The notes below the pieces were generated by a model, which searched no databases, had not been told where the DNA came from, and saw nothing but the letters and a program-made list of their open reading frames with translations. The translations under genes were made by a program, and so were the position numbers. From Planctomycetota bacterium (lineage in GTDB: Bacteria > Planctomycetota > Phycisphaerae > Phycisphaerales > SM1A02), in the NCBI GenBank assembly GCA_016873115.1, contig VGYB01000002.1, positions 62,001 to 126,000 on the forward strand: 64,000 nucleotides of DNA, read 5' to 3'. Each line of letters opens with the position of its first letter. Positions within the stretch are counted from its first letter, which is position 1. This document shows, piece after piece, positions 44,122 through 55,291 of this stretch.

Positions 44122-44687
44122 GCGCCGGTTCTCGTCGGCCCATCGGCTTGGGGCGCGCAGCAACCTTCTGGCTCACGGCGGGTGGACTCGGCCTGATGCG
44201 TCCAGCCCCGGGCACCTGGGGAAGCCTTCCGCCGGCAGCGCTGGTGTGCCTCATGCTGGGCTTCGGTGCACCGATGTGGTCGACGGTGCTGGCACTCGTC
44301 ACGCTGTGCCTGGTCTCGACATGGGCGTGCATCCGGTGGGGCGACGATGGCGAGCGCTGCTTCGGTGCGAAGGATGCCTCGAGCATCGTGATCGACGAGG
44401 TCGCCGGCGGTGCCGTCGCAGCCATGCCCTTGGCGTTCATCGATGGTGCCGGCTGGATCGAATCCGTGGTGCTGAGCGGGCTGTCGTTCCTGCTGTTCCG
44501 CGCCTTCGACATCCGGAAGCCGGGGCCGATCCGCCTGATGCAGCGATGGCGCGGCGGACTGGGCGTGGTGGCCGACGATCTTGCGGCAGGATCGCTCGCC
44601 GGCGTGGTGATCATGGTCTTCACCCCACAATTACTCGCCCTTGCGGCATCAGTGGCTGCAGCCATCAGCGGAACCCCAGCGACATAG
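44118..44687 (+). CDS. pgpA: Phosphatidylglycerophosphatase A
   Basis: 189-residue membrane phosphatase that converts phosphatidylglycerophosphate to phosphatidylglycerol. Family segments are GLGLMRPAPGTWGSLP, then the metal-binding IVIDEVAGG, and FRAFDIRKPGPI followed by GGLGVVADDLAAG. The ATG at 44118 has GGGAGG 7 bases before it and overlaps pgsA by four bases; the ATG at 44112 would be too close to the ribosome site. Coupled translation with pgsA fits consecutive reactions. Confidence 0.94.
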   Translation: MSAGSRRPIGLGRAATFWLTAGGLGLMRPAPGTWGSLPPAALVCLMLGFGAPMWSTVLALVTLCLVSTWACIRWGDDGERCFGAKDASSIVIDEVAGGAVAAMPLAFIDGAGWIESVVLSGLSFLLFRAFDIRKPGPIRLMQRWRGGLGVVADDLAAGSLAGVVIMVFTPQLLALAASVAAAISGTPAT

Positions 44688-44729
44688 TGGCGCGACGCGG
44701 CGCACCGTCGACCGGACCGGCGTGCCGAG

Positions 44730-46022
44730 TCAGGCCTGGCACTCGTGGGCGATCAGGTCGTCCCATGTCTCGCGTCGACGGATCAAGCGGACCTCGTTGC
44801 CTTCAACGAGGACTTCGGCCGGAAGCGGCACGCTGTTGTAGCGGCTGGCCATGCTCATGCCGTAGGCACCTGCCGTGAAGACGGCCACCAGGTCGCCACG
44901 GCGCAACGGCGGAAGGGGACGATCGATCGCGAGGAAGTCGCCGCTCTCGCAGATGGGTCCCACGACATCCATGAGGGTGAGACCATCGAGTTCGATCGAT
45001 CGCGCTCGGTGCAGTGGAACGAAGCCAGCTTCGGGCGCGGTCGGCCAGATGAAGTGGAACGCGTCGTAGTGAGAGGGCCGGAGCAGCGTGTTCATCCCCG
45101 CGTCACAGATCACGAACGTCTTGTCGCCGGACTGCTTCATGTAGAGCACTCGCGTGAGCAGGATCCCGGCATTGGCCACGATCGTCCGGCCCGGCTCGAG
45201 GATCACGCGCAGCCCACGGCGCACACGCTCCGCAAGAAGCGGGACGATCGCCGCGGCATAGACCGTTGCCTCGGGGCTTTGCCCGGTCTCGTAGTCCGCA
45301 CCGAAGCCACCTCCCAGATCGAGCGTGTCGACCGTGTGGCCAGCAGCCTTCAGGTCGTCGATCAAGGCCAGCGTCTTCGTGATGGCGTCGACATAGGGCT
45401 GCACCGAGTAGACCGGGCTGCCGATGTGGAGGTGGATGCCCGTGAGGCGGCACCATCGATCGTTGCCATAGGCAGCGAAGAAGGCCCGCGCACGCTCGAT
45501 GTCCACGCCGAACTTCGTTTCCTTGCGACCCGTGCTCGTGTAGCGGTGGGTCTTGGGGTCGACATCGGGATTCACGCGAAGCGCCGCCGCGCAGGTCCGC
45601 TGCAGCCGTGCAGCAATGGCCGCAACCACCTCGAACTCAGCCTCGCTCTCCACATTGAGCACACCCACGCCCTGCAGGATCGCGAATTCGATCTCGGCAT
45701 CGGTCTTGCCCACTCCGGCATAGACGCAGTGCTCAGTCGGGCATCCCGCGGCCATCGCGCGATGAAGCTCCCCACCCGAAACGACATCCATGCCGGCACC
45801 CTCCTCGGCCAGCAGCCGGCAGAGGTTGATGTTGCCGGAACTCTTCACCGAGTAGCAGATCAGCGGCTGGAGTGGCGCGAAGGCCTGCGCGAGCTTGCGG
45901 TGATGGTCAAGAAGCGTGGCGGCGCTGTAGAGGTAGGTGGGCGTGCCGAATCGATCGGCGATCGAGGAAACCCGGATGCTGCCGCAGTGCAACTCGCCAT
46001 GGCGGTACGCGAAGTCATCCAT
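44730..46022 (-). CDS. lysA: Diaminopimelate decarboxylase
   Basis: 430-residue PLP enzyme converting meso-diaminopimelate to L-lysine, the last step of lysine synthesis. Alanine-racemase-like barrel with PLP Lys60 in CYSVKSSGN, HLHIGS (substrate/PLP region), the Gly-rich LDLGGGFG phosphate loop, EPGRTIVANAG, and the C-terminal FVICDAGMNTLLRPS and CESGDFLA loop carrying the active-site Cys of the dimer partner. Length is normal. Its first 8 bases overlap the stop of the upstream membrane-protein gene. Confidence 0.96.
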   Translation of the reverse strand: MDDFAYRHGELHCGSIRVSSIADRFGTPTYLYSAATLLDHHRKLAQAFAPLQPLICYSVKSSGNINLCRLLAEEGAGMDVVSGGELHRAMAAGCPTEHCVYAGVGKTDAEIEFAILQGVGVLNVESEAEFEVVAAIAARLQRTCAAALRVNPDVDPKTHRYTSTGRKETKFGVDIERARAFFAAYGNDRWCRLTGIHLHIGSPVYSVQPYVDAITKTLALIDDLKAAGHTVDTLDLGGGFGADYETGQSPEATVYAAAIVPLLAERVRRGLRVILEPGRTIVANAGILLTRVLYMKQSGDKTFVICDAGMNTLLRPSHYDAFHFIWPTAPEAGFVPLHRARSIELDGLTLMDVVGPICESGDFLAIDRPLPPLRRGDLVAVFTAGAYGMSMASRYNSVPLPAEVLVEGNEVRLIRRRETWDDLIAHECQA

Positions 46023-46908
46023 GGTCGGTGGTGGTGTCGTCGGGAGCCGGGGTGGGCTTGGGCGCGGTACGCGCGGACTGAAGCAGGAGGCCCAGCACGG
46101 CGCCGGCTCCGATGAACATCAGCCACGGCCAAGGCTGCGGCGGGATGGCCACCCGGCCCCCCGAGAGCCGCTCGAGGAAGCAGGCCAGCGAAGCGACAGC
46201 CAGGGCAGAGCCCACGATCGAGGTCAAGAGGACCCCTACGCCGCGCGCAAAGAAGATCGCCGCGACGAAGCCCGCGGCGAACCCGCCCCAACCGAAGGCC
46301 GAGACGAGCGTCTGCGTGTTCGTGGGCAGGCGTGCCCACCACGCGTCCGTCCGAGCGCGCATGTGGCGCCACGCGTCGACGGTGCGCGCGATGAACCCTT
46401 GATCGGTCGACACATCGGCCCAGCTTCGAGCCATGGCCACGAAGAGCGTGGGGGCGAGATCGCGCGGGGTCGGCTCGGCCTGGCCGAGGATGGGTGCGGA
46501 ACTCCCATCGGTCAACGCCGCTCCGCCGCGCATGATCGGTGCGGGCGCCGGATTCAGGATGCCCCGATCGATCATCGTGCACGACAGCAGGATGCAGAGC
46601 GCGCTGCCCAGGAGGGCCATCATCCAGGCCACGCCGATCCGCATGAACACGACGCTGATCGTGGCCAGGATGACGGCAGCCGAGCATGCCGCCGCCCACT
46701 CCGGGACACGCAGGGCGAAGGACTGATGGATCCGGATGCCGACCGCCCATCCAGCGATCCCGCCCGCGACCAGGACCAAGAACGGAAGCATGCGCGCGCC
46801 TCGGGCCACGAGCACCACGCCGAGCGCACCGAGGAGCGCGAGCCATCCCGCGCCCGCTCCAGCGAACGGTGCCAATTCAGCGAGCAGCAGGGAGGAGGCC
46901 GCGTCCAT
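46015..46908 (-). CDS. Multispanning membrane protein of unknown function
   Basis: 297 residues with about seven hydrophobic helices: four in the first half (including LLGALGVVLVARGARMLPFL, ACSAAVILATISVVFMRIGV, MALLGSALCILLSCTMI), a soluble middle (about 145-200), then three more (GWGGFAAGFVAAIFFARGVG, VGSALAVASLACFLERL, PWLMFIGAGAVLGLLL). No family recognised. Cotranscribed with lysA by overlap, which may be coincidental. The start at 46908 is preferred over further upstream ATGs that enter the divergent gene. Confidence 0.7.
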   Translation of the reverse strand: MDAASSLLLAELAPFAGAGAGWLALLGALGVVLVARGARMLPFLVLVAGGIAGWAVGIRIHQSFALRVPEWAAACSAAVILATISVVFMRIGVAWMMALLGSALCILLSCTMIDRGILNPAPAPIMRGGAALTDGSSAPILGQAEPTPRDLAPTLFVAMARSWADVSTDQGFIARTVDAWRHMRARTDAWWARLPTNTQTLVSAFGWGGFAAGFVAAIFFARGVGVLLTSIVGSALAVASLACFLERLSGGRVAIPPQPWPWLMFIGAGAVLGLLLQSARTAPKPTPAPDDTTTDHG

Positions 46909-46936
46909 GCGTCGGGCATAGAGTAGCCGCGCCGAC

Positions 46937-48862
46937 ATGCGACAGGATCCAGTCACGACCAATCGCCTCGGGGCATGCACGAGCCCGTACTTGCTCCAGC
47001 ATGCCGCCAATCCAGTCGACTGGTGGCCCTGGTGCGACGAGGCGATCGCGCTTGCCAAGCGCCTTGATCGGCCGCTCTTCGTGAGCATCGGCTACAGCAC
47101 CTGCTACTGGTGCCATGTGATGGAGCGGGAATCCTTCGAGGACCCCGCCATCGGCCAGGCGCTGCGCGACGGGTACATCGCCATCAAGGTCGATCGCGAG
47201 GAGCATCCGAGCGTCGATGAATGGCTGATGACCGCCTGTCAGGTGGTGACGGAACTGACCGATGGTCGGGCAAGCGGGGGATGGCCACTGAACGGCTTCA
47301 TCGATCCGCACTCCATGCGTGCGTTCCATGTGGGGACCTACTACCCCCCGCGCGACTCGCACGGCCGCGCCTCCTTCCGGAGGGTGCTGGCATCGCTGGG
47401 CTCCGCGTGGGTCGAGCGCCGCGAGGAGGTGAGCACCCAGGCCAATCGCATCGGTGGGATCGTGGAGGATGTCCTCACGCGCACCCTGCCGGCCGCGCCC
47501 ATTCCAGCATCGCTTCCCACACAGGTTGCGCAGGCGTTGCTGCGCTTTGAGGACACGACGAACGGCGGCTTCGGCGGCGCACCCAAGTTCCCCCAGCCGT
47601 GCTACCTGCGCCTGATGCGCGAGGCGGCACATCATCTGCCGACCCTGCAGCCGACGGTCACGCGCGCCCTGGATGGGATGGTCAGCGGCGGATTGTTCGA
47701 CCAGGTCGGCGGCGGATTCCATCGCTACTGCATCGACGCCACATGGACGGTGCCGCACTTCGAGAAGATGCTCTACGACAACGGCCAGCTGCTTGAGCTG
47801 CTCGCCGACGAGCACGCACGCGCACCACAGGAGCGATGGTCCGCGGCGATGCGCCGGACCGTGGCATGGATCGAGCGCGAGATGATGGCGGACGAAGGTG
47901 CCTGCATCGCTGCGCTCGATGCTGAAGTCGATGGCCGCGAGGGACTGAACTACCTGTGGACTCCGGACGAGACGGTTGACGCCCTCTCGTCGCTCGGTCC
48001 CACGGCACGCGCCGAGGCAATCGAGGCACTCGGCCTGGACCGACCGAACTTCCACGATCCGCACCATGCCGATGCGCCAGCGAGCGTCGTTCCCACGCGC
48101 CGCCCATGGCACAGCAGTGCCGCGGTCGATGCCGCGTGCGGGCTCTTGCTGGCTCTTCGGGGTGAACGACGCGGTCCACGCCGGGACACCAAGGTGATCC
48201 TCGAGTGGAATGGCCTGCTCGTGGACGGACTCGCGAGGGCGGGATCGGCCCTGGGTGACGATCGTCTGGTCACGCGGGCTGCGCGAATCGCCGAAGCGCT
48301 CTGGGAGGGCCATCAGCGTGGTGGATCCTGGCATCGCACGCGGATCGGATCGATCGTGGGTCCGCCCGCGACGCTTGCGGATGTCGCCTGCCTGGGCCTC
48401 GGACTCGAAGCGCTCTGGCGCGCCACGCGCGAGGAGCGCTGGCTTGAGCGCGCACGGTCCATCGAGCGTCACGCGCGCTCGCAGTGGTCGGACGAGGGGC
48501 GCTGGTGGGCCAATGCCGGCGGTGACGGTCTGCCCGTGCGGATCCGGTCGCATCATGATGGCGCCGTGCCGAGCGGGCTTGGCGCGATCATCGACCTGCA
48601 GGTCCGCCTGGCGCTGGCCACGCGCGACCGACCCGAGGGGCGCGATGCGCTCGATGCACTCGCCCGGACCATCAACGCCGAGTCGGGCACGATCATGGCG
48701 AACCCTGTCGGCCTGACGTGGGCGGTTGCCGCACTCACGAGGGCCATGCGCGAAGGCGTCCTGTCGGGTGGGATCGGTGCCCCTGCACCGGGCATGCCTG
48801 TGCAGGGATCATCGCGTCGCATCGTCTGCACCGAATCCGGGTGCAACGTCGAGTGGGCGTGA
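46937..48862 (+). CDS. YyaL-type thioredoxin-domain / (alpha/alpha)6-barrel protein
   Basis: 641 residues, DUF255 family (bacterial YyaL, eukaryotic SPATA20). N-terminal thioredoxin-like domain: the family start [20 protein letters not shown], then CYWCHVM with redox Cys56 and Cys59, and DREEHPSVD. The remainder is an N-acylglucosamine-2-epimerase-like helical barrel with [12 protein letters not shown] (conserved). The family's function is not settled; a redox or sugar-modifying role has been suggested. Length is typical. Divergent from the membrane-protein/lysA operon; the asparaginase-like gene follows 33 bases downstream. Confidence 0.93.
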   Translation: MRQDPVTTNRLGACTSPYLLQHAANPVDWWPWCDEAIALAKRLDRPLFVSIGYSTCYWCHVMERESFEDPAIGQALRDGYIAIKVDREEHPSVDEWLMTACQVVTELTDGRASGGWPLNGFIDPHSMRAFHVGTYYPPRDSHGRASFRRVLASLGSAWVERREEVSTQANRIGGIVEDVLTRTLPAAPIPASLPTQVAQALLRFEDTTNGGFGGAPKFPQPCYLRLMREAAHHLPTLQPTVTRALDGMVSGGLFDQVGGGFHRYCIDATWTVPHFEKMLYDNGQLLELLADEHARAPQERWSAAMRRTVAWIEREMMADEGACIAALDAEVDGREGLNYLWTPDETVDALSSLGPTARAEAIEALGLDRPNFHDPHHADAPASVVPTRRPWHSSAAVDAACGLLLALRGERRGPRRDTKVILEWNGLLVDGLARAGSALGDDRLVTRAARIAEALWEGHQRGGSWHRTRIGSIVGPPATLADVACLGLGLEALWRATREERWLERARSIERHARSQWSDEGRWWANAGGDGLPVRIRSHHDGAVPSGLGAIIDLQVRLALATRDRPEGRDALDALARTINAESGTIMANPVGLTWAVAALTRAMREGVLSGGIGAPAPGMPVQGSSRRIVCTESGCNVEWA

Positions 48863-48895
48863 ACGGGCACCTGTCGGCTACGCTTCCCCACCCCC

Positions 48896-49408
48896 ATGAA
48901 GCGCATCGCCCTCATCAGCACCGGCGGCACGATCGAGAAGACCTACGACGCGGCATCGGGCGGGCTGGCCAACCGCGAGGCCGTGCTCGATGTGATGCTT
49001 GCGAATCTGGACCTGCGCGGGGTGCGTGTGTCGCGCATCGCGCTCATGAACAAGGACAGCCTCGACATGACTCCGGACGACCATGCACTGATCGCCGCCA
49101 CGGTGCACCATGCGCTGCGCGATCACGATGGCGTGGTGGTGGTGCATGGGACCGACCGCCTGACCGTCAGCGGCGAGGCCGTCCTCGCTCGGCTCCTGCA
49201 TGAGGAGGCCCTGACCAAGCCCGTGATCTTCACCGGCTCCATGAGGCCCTACGAACTCCGCGATACCGATGCTCCCCAGAACCTGACCGAGGCGCTGCTG
49301 GCCGTGCAGATCCTGGCACCGGGCGTGTATGTGGCGATGCAGAACCAGGTCCTGGCCTTCCCCGGCGTGACGAAGGACCGTGCGCAGGGCATGTTCGTGA
49401 GGGCCTAG
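48896..49408 (+). CDS. Single-domain type I asparaginase-like protein
   Basis: 170 residues, only the N-terminal half of a type I/II asparaginase (about 330 residues). It keeps the first active-site Thr (T12 in STGGTIEKT) and the second catalytic HGTD (84-87) with TGSMRP further on; the C-terminal domain that completes the active site in standard enzymes is absent. Short asparaginase-domain proteins of this length exist in many bacteria, so it is probably intact rather than broken, since the stop is clean and downstream sequence shows no continuation. Activity is uncertain. Confidence 0.8.
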   Translation: MKRIALISTGGTIEKTYDAASGGLANREAVLDVMLANLDLRGVRVSRIALMNKDSLDMTPDDHALIAATVHHALRDHDGVVVVHGTDRLTVSGEAVLARLLHEEALTKPVIFTGSMRPYELRDTDAPQNLTEALLAVQILAPGVYVAMQNQVLAFPGVTKDRAQGMFVRA

Positions 49409-49466
49409 CCCAAGTCCACCCCAACCCGGCGAGGCAGCCGAAGCCTGGGACCACGCACACGCCGGC

Positions 49467-52400
49467 TCAGGCCGTGCCGACGGTCTCCTCTGCCTCGCGC
49501 TCAGCCTGCTCGACGGCATCCTTGCTCAGGCGACCATCGTGGCCGACCTGCTCGAACCGGACCGCCACGCGACGGCTCACGCCACGCTGCGGCATGGTGA
49601 CGCCGTAGAGCTTGTGGCAGTGCTGCATCGTGCGCTTGTGGTGCGTGATGACGATGAAGTGGCTGCGATCGAGGAAGCCGTGCAGGCTCGTCGCAAAGCG
49701 CTCGGTGTTCGCCTCGTCGAGTGCTGCATCGACTTCGTCCAGGACGCAGAAGGGGGCGGGCTTGCTCTGGAAGATCGCCAGGAGGAGCGCCACCGTGGTC
49801 ATGCTCTTCTCGCCGCCCGAGAGCTGGCTGATGACGCGCGGCTCCTTGCCGGGCGGCTTGGCACGGATCTCGATGCCGCTCGAGAGCCAGTCCACATTGC
49901 CCTCTTCGTCGGGGACGAGGAACATGTCGGCGCTGCCGCCCCCGAAGAGCCGGCGGAACATGCCATCGGTCCCACCGAAGTTCGTGCGCACCGCGTTGAA
50001 AGTCCCCTCGAAGCGGTCCCTGCTGATGCGGTCCAGCTCGCCCACGAGCACCTCGAGCTGCGACTTGGCCTGGTCGATGTCGGCCAGTTGCGTGCCAAGG
50101 TCATTGAACCGGGTCTCGAGCAGCGTGAGTTCGTCGATCGCATCAAGGTTGACATTGCCCAGCTGGCGAATCTCCTCGCGCAGGCCGTCGGCCTCGGCGC
50201 CGGCCTCGGTGCGATCGGGCGCCACGAAGGTCCCCGCCTCGCGCTCGGCTGCATGCACGGCGTAGCCCAGTGCCACGTCAAATCCGAGCTCCTCGAGCAT
50301 GGACGCGACAAGATTCTCGATCTTGATCGTGGCCTCACGGCGCGACAGTTCCGCCGCGTTCCACTGCCGCTCCGTCTCCTGGCCGGCTTCACGCTCGGAC
50401 CGAACGGACTCCGAGGCCCGCTCGTTGGCAAGCGTGGCCTGGGTGAATCGTTCCGCGATCGTCACGAGGGCGGATGCCGAGGTGCGCTCCTCGATCAACG
50501 CCGCGTCCCGATCGGCGTCGGCCGCCCGGATCGAGGCTGAGAATTCATCGAGCTGGCCGAGCCGGCGCGCGTGCTGGTCCTCGAGCGTGGCACGACGCGT
50601 ACGAAGGTCATCGATCGAGTGCTGCAGGAGACTGCTCTCACGACGGGTCGCATCGAGCACCGACTGGGCCTGCGACACCTTGATGCGCGCCGCGTTGAAG
50701 CCCTCGCCAGCCTGTTCTGCCTCGGTCTGCCCCTGCTGCAGCGCAGCAGCGGCCTCGGTCGCAGCGGTCTGGGCGCGGATGGCTTCATCGGCCAGCGCGG
50801 TAAGTCGCTCGCCCGCATCGCGCCGTTCGCCAGTGATGGTGGTGCGGCGTGATTCGAGCTCACGGCGCTCATCCACGAGTCGAGCCCGGTCGCGTTCGAC
50901 GCGGCCCAGCAACTGCTCGACTCGGTCGACCTCGAACTGCGCCTCCACGGCATCTTGGCGTGCGGTCTGCAGGCTTTCGTCGAGGTTGCGATGGCGTGCG
51001 CGGGCCTGCTCGCCCTCGCTCGCCAAGGCGTTGCACTCGTCCTCAAGAGTCTCGATGCGACGACCAAGGGCCCGGGCCGCGGCGACCAGCTCGGCCAGCT
51101 CCGCCCGTCGACTCAGCATGCCCCCCACGGCAGCATCGGCAGCGCTCACGGTCACGACGCCGTTGCGGTCGATCAGGTCACCGGTCGGCGTGACGATGCG
51201 CGCTCCACGCAACCCGCTCTGGGCCAGCAAGAGCGCCGCATCCAGGTCATCCACCAGCCAGGTGTCGGCCAGAAGGCACTCCACGACCTTGGTGGCATCG
51301 CTCGCGGCCCGGACGAATCCAAGCAGCGGCAGGGCACCCTCGATGTCGCCACGCGAAGCCAACCCGTTTCGCTGGATCGAGGTCGTGGCGAACGAGATTC
51401 GCCCTCGCTGCTCCTTCGCCGTCACCACGGCGGGACGGACTGACTCGGGCGCATCCAGCAGCAGGATCTGCAGGGAGTCGCCGAGTGCCGCCTCGACCGC
51501 AGTCGCATGCTCGCGATCACTCTCGAGCAGATCACCCAGCATGCCCCGGACGCTCGGGAATCGTTCCGGCGCACCGAGGACGGCCTTGACTGCACCAGTC
51601 AGGCCTTCGCGTGCATCCTGCATCTCGCCGAGGATGCGACGACGGCTCTCGATGCGGGTGCGTTCATCCCGGAGTTCAGCGAGCTCCTCGAGCAGGGCCT
51701 CGCTCCGATCATCGAAGTGCGCCGCGACCTCGAGTTCCTCGGTCGCCTCGCGCTGCAGGCGCTCCTGGGCATCCTGTGCGGTCTGGCGGCGAACGATGGC
51801 CTTGATGCGGGCCAGCCGCCCACCGTCAAGCTCCTCCACGAACGGGGCCTCGCGGGCATCGAGACGCTCCAACTGCTCGGCCAGCGATCGTTCGCGCTCA
51901 TCGGCGGCCGTCAGGCGCTGGGCGGCGCGCGAACGCTCACGCTCAAGCCCGACGACCTGCTCCCGCAGGCGCTCATGACGCGAGCGTGCATCGGCCAGGG
52001 TGCGAGCGATCGAGGCGCGGCGTTCACTGGCAGCGATGGCCTCAGCCTCCGCGGTGGTCACGGCTGCTTCATTGGCATTCAGCTGTTGCTCGAGTGTGCC
52101 CAACTGGGCCTCGACCTCGGCCATGCGCTCGTCAGCCTGCTTCAGCGCCACGCAATCGGTCTCGAGGTCGGCCTCAGCCCGCGCGAGACCTTGGCGCGCG
52201 GCATCGGCACGCTGCTGGTGCTGGCCAACCAGTCCCTGGGCCTCGATCCGTTCGCGCTCATGGGCCTGCTGCTCGTGCATGACCTGATCGCGCGCGAGCT
52301 CCGCATCGCGCTTGGCATCCTCGGCGAGCCGCACCCGCTCGATCAGGGCATCGCGTGCACCGTCAAGCGAAGCCACCATTGATTCCGCCTCGGTCAGCCG

Positions 52401-53240
52401 CGTGCGGTGCTCGTGGTAGAGATCGAAGGCAAGGGCGGACCGGATCGCACGGCGTCGCGTGTCCAGTTCCTGGAAGCGCTTGGCCTTCTCCGCCTGACCA
52501 CGCACGATGCGCAGGCGCCGCTCGGTGCTCGCCAGCTGCTCGCGAATCAGGAGCAGGTTGCGCTCGGCGTTGTCGAGCTTGCGCTGGGCCTCGACCTTGC
52601 GGGCACGGAACTTGGCGACGCCGGCGGCCTCCTCGAGGATCGCGCGGCGCTCGGCAGGGTTGGCCTCGAGCAGTGCAGCAACCTTGCCTTGCTCGATGAT
52701 CGAGTAGGCATCGGTCCCGATCCCTGTGTCCATGAACAGTTCCCGGATGTCGCGCAACCGGACCTTCTTGCCGTTGATCAGGTACTCGCTGCGGCCGTCG
52801 GAATGGAGTCGTCGGGTGACCTCGACCACATCATGATCGACCGGCAACGCGCGGTGCACCACCTGGCCACGTCGGACTTGGGCCGAGCCCTCCGCCTCGG
52901 TGTCGTCGGCGTCGTCTTCATCCTCAATCGTGTCCATGGCCGGTGCGGCCGGCGCGACCTCAACCGAACGGTTGAGAACTGGATTGTCAAAGGTCAGCGT
53001 GACGCTGGCGCACCCCAGCGGCTTTCGCGTGGCGCTTCCCGCGAAGATCACATCGATCATCGCCGAGCCGCGGAGGCTCTTGGCGCTGCGTTCGCCCAAG
53101 ACCCACTTGATCGAATCGACGACATTGCTCTTGCCGCAGCCATTGGGACCCACGACACCGATGACCGGCGCATCGAAGACGAACTCCGTGGTATCGGCGA
53201 AACTCTTGAAGCCGCTCAAGGTGAGCTTGGCAAGGCGCAT
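49467..53240 (-). CDS. smc: Chromosome segregation protein SMC
   Basis: 1257-residue SMC ATPase that organises and segregates the chromosome as a dimer with ScpAB (not in the window). N-terminal ATPase half with Walker [10 protein letters not shown] (31-39). Residues 70-120 carry an acidic insert ([13 protein letters not shown]) beyond the typical core. Two long coiled coils flank the hinge (about 530-670, near [13 protein letters not shown] to [13 protein letters not shown]). The C-terminal half holds the ABC signature LSGGEK (1140-1145) and Walker [13 protein letters not shown]. Length is normal for bacterial SMC. Confidence 0.97.
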   Translation of the reverse strand: MRLAKLTLSGFKSFADTTEFVFDAPVIGVVGPNGCGKSNVVDSIKWVLGERSAKSLRGSAMIDVIFAGSATRKPLGCASVTLTFDNPVLNRSVEVAPAAPAMDTIEDEDDADDTEAEGSAQVRRGQVVHRALPVDHDVVEVTRRLHSDGRSEYLINGKKVRLRDIRELFMDTGIGTDAYSIIEQGKVAALLEANPAERRAILEEAAGVAKFRARKVEAQRKLDNAERNLLLIREQLASTERRLRIVRGQAEKAKRFQELDTRRRAIRSALAFDLYHEHRTRLTEAESMVASLDGARDALIERVRLAEDAKRDAELARDQVMHEQQAHERERIEAQGLVGQHQQRADAARQGLARAEADLETDCVALKQADERMAEVEAQLGTLEQQLNANEAAVTTAEAEAIAASERRASIARTLADARSRHERLREQVVGLERERSRAAQRLTAADERERSLAEQLERLDAREAPFVEELDGGRLARIKAIVRRQTAQDAQERLQREATEELEVAAHFDDRSEALLEELAELRDERTRIESRRRILGEMQDAREGLTGAVKAVLGAPERFPSVRGMLGDLLESDREHATAVEAALGDSLQILLLDAPESVRPAVVTAKEQRGRISFATTSIQRNGLASRGDIEGALPLLGFVRAASDATKVVECLLADTWLVDDLDAALLLAQSGLRGARIVTPTGDLIDRNGVVTVSAADAAVGGMLSRRAELAELVAAARALGRRIETLEDECNALASEGEQARARHRNLDESLQTARQDAVEAQFEVDRVEQLLGRVERDRARLVDERRELESRRTTITGERRDAGERLTALADEAIRAQTAATEAAAALQQGQTEAEQAGEGFNAARIKVSQAQSVLDATRRESSLLQHSIDDLRTRRATLEDQHARRLGQLDEFSASIRAADADRDAALIEERTSASALVTIAERFTQATLANERASESVRSEREAGQETERQWNAAELSRREATIKIENLVASMLEELGFDVALGYAVHAAEREAGTFVAPDRTEAGAEADGLREEIRQLGNVNLDAIDELTLLETRFNDLGTQLADIDQAKSQLEVLVGELDRISRDRFEGTFNAVRTNFGGTDGMFRRLFGGGSADMFLVPDEEGNVDWLSSGIEIRAKPPGKEPRVISQLSGGEKSMTTVALLLAIFQSKPAPFCVLDEVDAALDEANTERFATSLHGFLDRSHFIVITHHKRTMQHCHKLYGVTMPQRGVSRRVAVRFEQVGHDGRLSKDAVEQAEREAEETVGTA

Positions 53241-53313
53241 CGAACTGACCTCCTGTCATCGCACAGGCCCATCCATGGTCCTGGCCGCTCACGGCACGCG
53301 ACAACCACTTGCG

Positions 53314-55200
53314 TCAACGCGGGACAGTATCGCGGGAAGGACGCGTAGAATCAACCGGGTTCCCCACCGAAGCGCGGTCGAGGTCGGTTCCTGAACCCGA
53401 CCCAGATCGTTCCTTCGCGTCGGCGGCAAGGTCCTTGTCCTCCTCGGGCGCATCGAACTCGGGCCGATCCGCCTCGGGGTCCCCCTCCTCGGTGCGCAGC
53501 AACTCGGCCAAGATGCGATCCTGCTCGACCTTGAAGTCGCCCTTGAAGTAGCCGTCCTTCCACAGGCGATGCAGGGTACCGATCGTCTCGCTGTAACTCA
53601 TGTTGAGGCCTGGTGATGGATACTCGGGGGTGGCCCGATGACCCAGGAAGCGGGCGAACTCGGCAAGCTCCGGGCGCACCTGCTCGCGCAGCACTCCGCC
53701 GTCGGTCGCCTGCCAGAAGACATCGAGCAGGGGCTGGTCATAGTCGCCCCGGACCACCAAGCGCGAATCGAACTCGGTGAGCGTCATCGGGCGCACGACC
53801 TCAGCCTCGTCGCCAAAGATCACCACGCGGGGCTGCCCGCTCTGCGTGACATAGATCAGTGGCTTCTTGCTGCCGATGGTGTTGAGCAGGTACTTGCCGT
53901 TCACATCGACCTCTCCGATCGACGCATCGCCACGCTTGAGCAGGGCATCGAAGGCCGCCAGCCGGACATCGATGTCGGCATCGTCGACGAGCGGCCGAAG
54001 GCCGATGTTGACGCGCGGGTTGCCCCCCATGTTGGCCAGCAGCTTGATCGCGTCGAGACGCAGGACCGACTCGCTGTCGTTGGCCATCCTCAACAGGTGT
54101 GGCACCACGACGGGATCGTTCAGGTACGCCCCGGCCTGCAGCGACGCGAAGCGTGGCTGCTCCTCGGCGTACTCGTACAGGCTCTGGACGGTGGGGATCG
54201 CCTTCTTCCCCAGCGCCTGCCAGCGCAGGCTTGCGGCCGAAGCGGCGCCGGGGTTGGCGATCAGCGCACGCTTGACCTGCAAGGCCGTGGCCTCGATGGA
54301 GGCCATGTTGAGCGGGGTGTGACGCACCAGTTCCACGAAGTCATTGGTCCGACTGAAGTAGGACGGGGGGATCACGACATCGACGGCCTCATCGTTGCGT
54401 CCGCGTGCGGTGTCCTCGTGCTGGCCTGGCTCGCGCGGAAAGGTGCTGTTGATGGCGCTGGCGATCAACTTGGCGCGAGCGTGGCTCGGCGTGGCCAGGC
54501 GCAGCCGAAGCACCAGATCCTCGGTCACGACACCACCGTTGAGCACGCGACCACTCAGGCGATTCACCGTGTCGGTGCTGACGCCCACCGGATCGGCGAA
54601 GGGATTGATGACCAGATCACCCATGCCGCGCGCCAGGATCCGTGGCTGCTTGCTGCCGAGCATCAGCGGACCCGGACGAAGATCGGTCAGGATGAGGCTG
54701 CCACCCTCAAGGCTGGTGGCACCGGTTCCCGGTGCCGCGAAGATGCGCAGGTCGAACCGGGTGCCCTTGGGCGCCGCCGGCGGGATGATCCCCTCGACCA
54801 CCACGATCGCGGTGTTCTCCTCGCCGAGCAGCCGATCGAGTTCGCTGGAATCGGGGGCCTTGCCATCAGCACCAAGTCGCAAGCGTTGCAGGTCCTTCAG
54901 GACCTGGACCCGCACCTCGGTCGGCGCAATGCGGCTGCCGGTGCCATGGAGATCGAAGACGAGACCGTAGCCGCGCACCACCGTGGGCGTGAAGCCGGTC
55001 ACGATGGTTTCGGCGGCGATCGTCCCGCGCATGATCGGGTCGACATCCATCGGAATCACGCGGCGGTCGATGCGCGACTGCTTCGGCCGCTCGGGTGCAT
55101 CCTCGACCAACGAACCGGTGCAGGCGGCGAGCACGGCCAACAGCGCCACCGCAAGCGGTCTGCGGAGCCTCGACAGAAGATCGTGGGCGGGCAGGTCCAT
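53314..55200 (-). CDS. FlgI-like lipoprotein with HEAT repeats
   Basis: 628 residues. Lipobox LLAVLAAC, lipid Cys27. Residues about 50-330 resemble the flagellar P-ring protein FlgI: VVRGYGLVFDLHGTGS, later GTRFDLRIFAAPGTGATSLE and GGSLILTDLRPGP, and LIASAINSTFP. The second half has HEAT-like helices (SVLRLDAIKLLANMGGN, IDVRLAAFDALLKRGDAS) and an acidic disordered tail. True FlgI is a soluble periplasmic P-ring subunit without a lipid anchor, and no flagellar gene lies nearby, so this is probably a non-flagellar envelope protein. The start at 55200 is at the signal sequence. Confidence 0.75.
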   Translation of the reverse strand: MDLPAHDLLSRLRRPLAVALLAVLAACTGSLVEDAPERPKQSRIDRRVIPMDVDPIMRGTIAAETIVTGFTPTVVRGYGLVFDLHGTGSRIAPTEVRVQVLKDLQRLRLGADGKAPDSSELDRLLGEENTAIVVVEGIIPPAAPKGTRFDLRIFAAPGTGATSLEGGSLILTDLRPGPLMLGSKQPRILARGMGDLVINPFADPVGVSTDTVNRLSGRVLNGGVVTEDLVLRLRLATPSHARAKLIASAINSTFPREPGQHEDTARGRNDEAVDVVIPPSYFSRTNDFVELVRHTPLNMASIEATALQVKRALIANPGAASAASLRWQALGKKAIPTVQSLYEYAEEQPRFASLQAGAYLNDPVVVPHLLRMANDSESVLRLDAIKLLANMGGNPRVNIGLRPLVDDADIDVRLAAFDALLKRGDASIGEVDVNGKYLLNTIGSKKPLIYVTQSGQPRVVIFGDEAEVVRPMTLTEFDSRLVVRGDYDQPLLDVFWQATDGGVLREQVRPELAEFARFLGHRATPEYPSPGLNMSYSETIGTLHRLWKDGYFKGDFKVEQDRILAELLRTEEGDPEADRPEFDAPEEDKDLAADAKERSGSGSGTDLDRASVGNPVDSTRPSRDTVPR

Positions 55201-55291
55201 CGTGGGGAGGCACGGAGGATAGCCGCAGGGGGCAGTTTGACGAACCACAGACCACCAACGGACCCGGCCCAACCCATGGCACAATGCCCGC

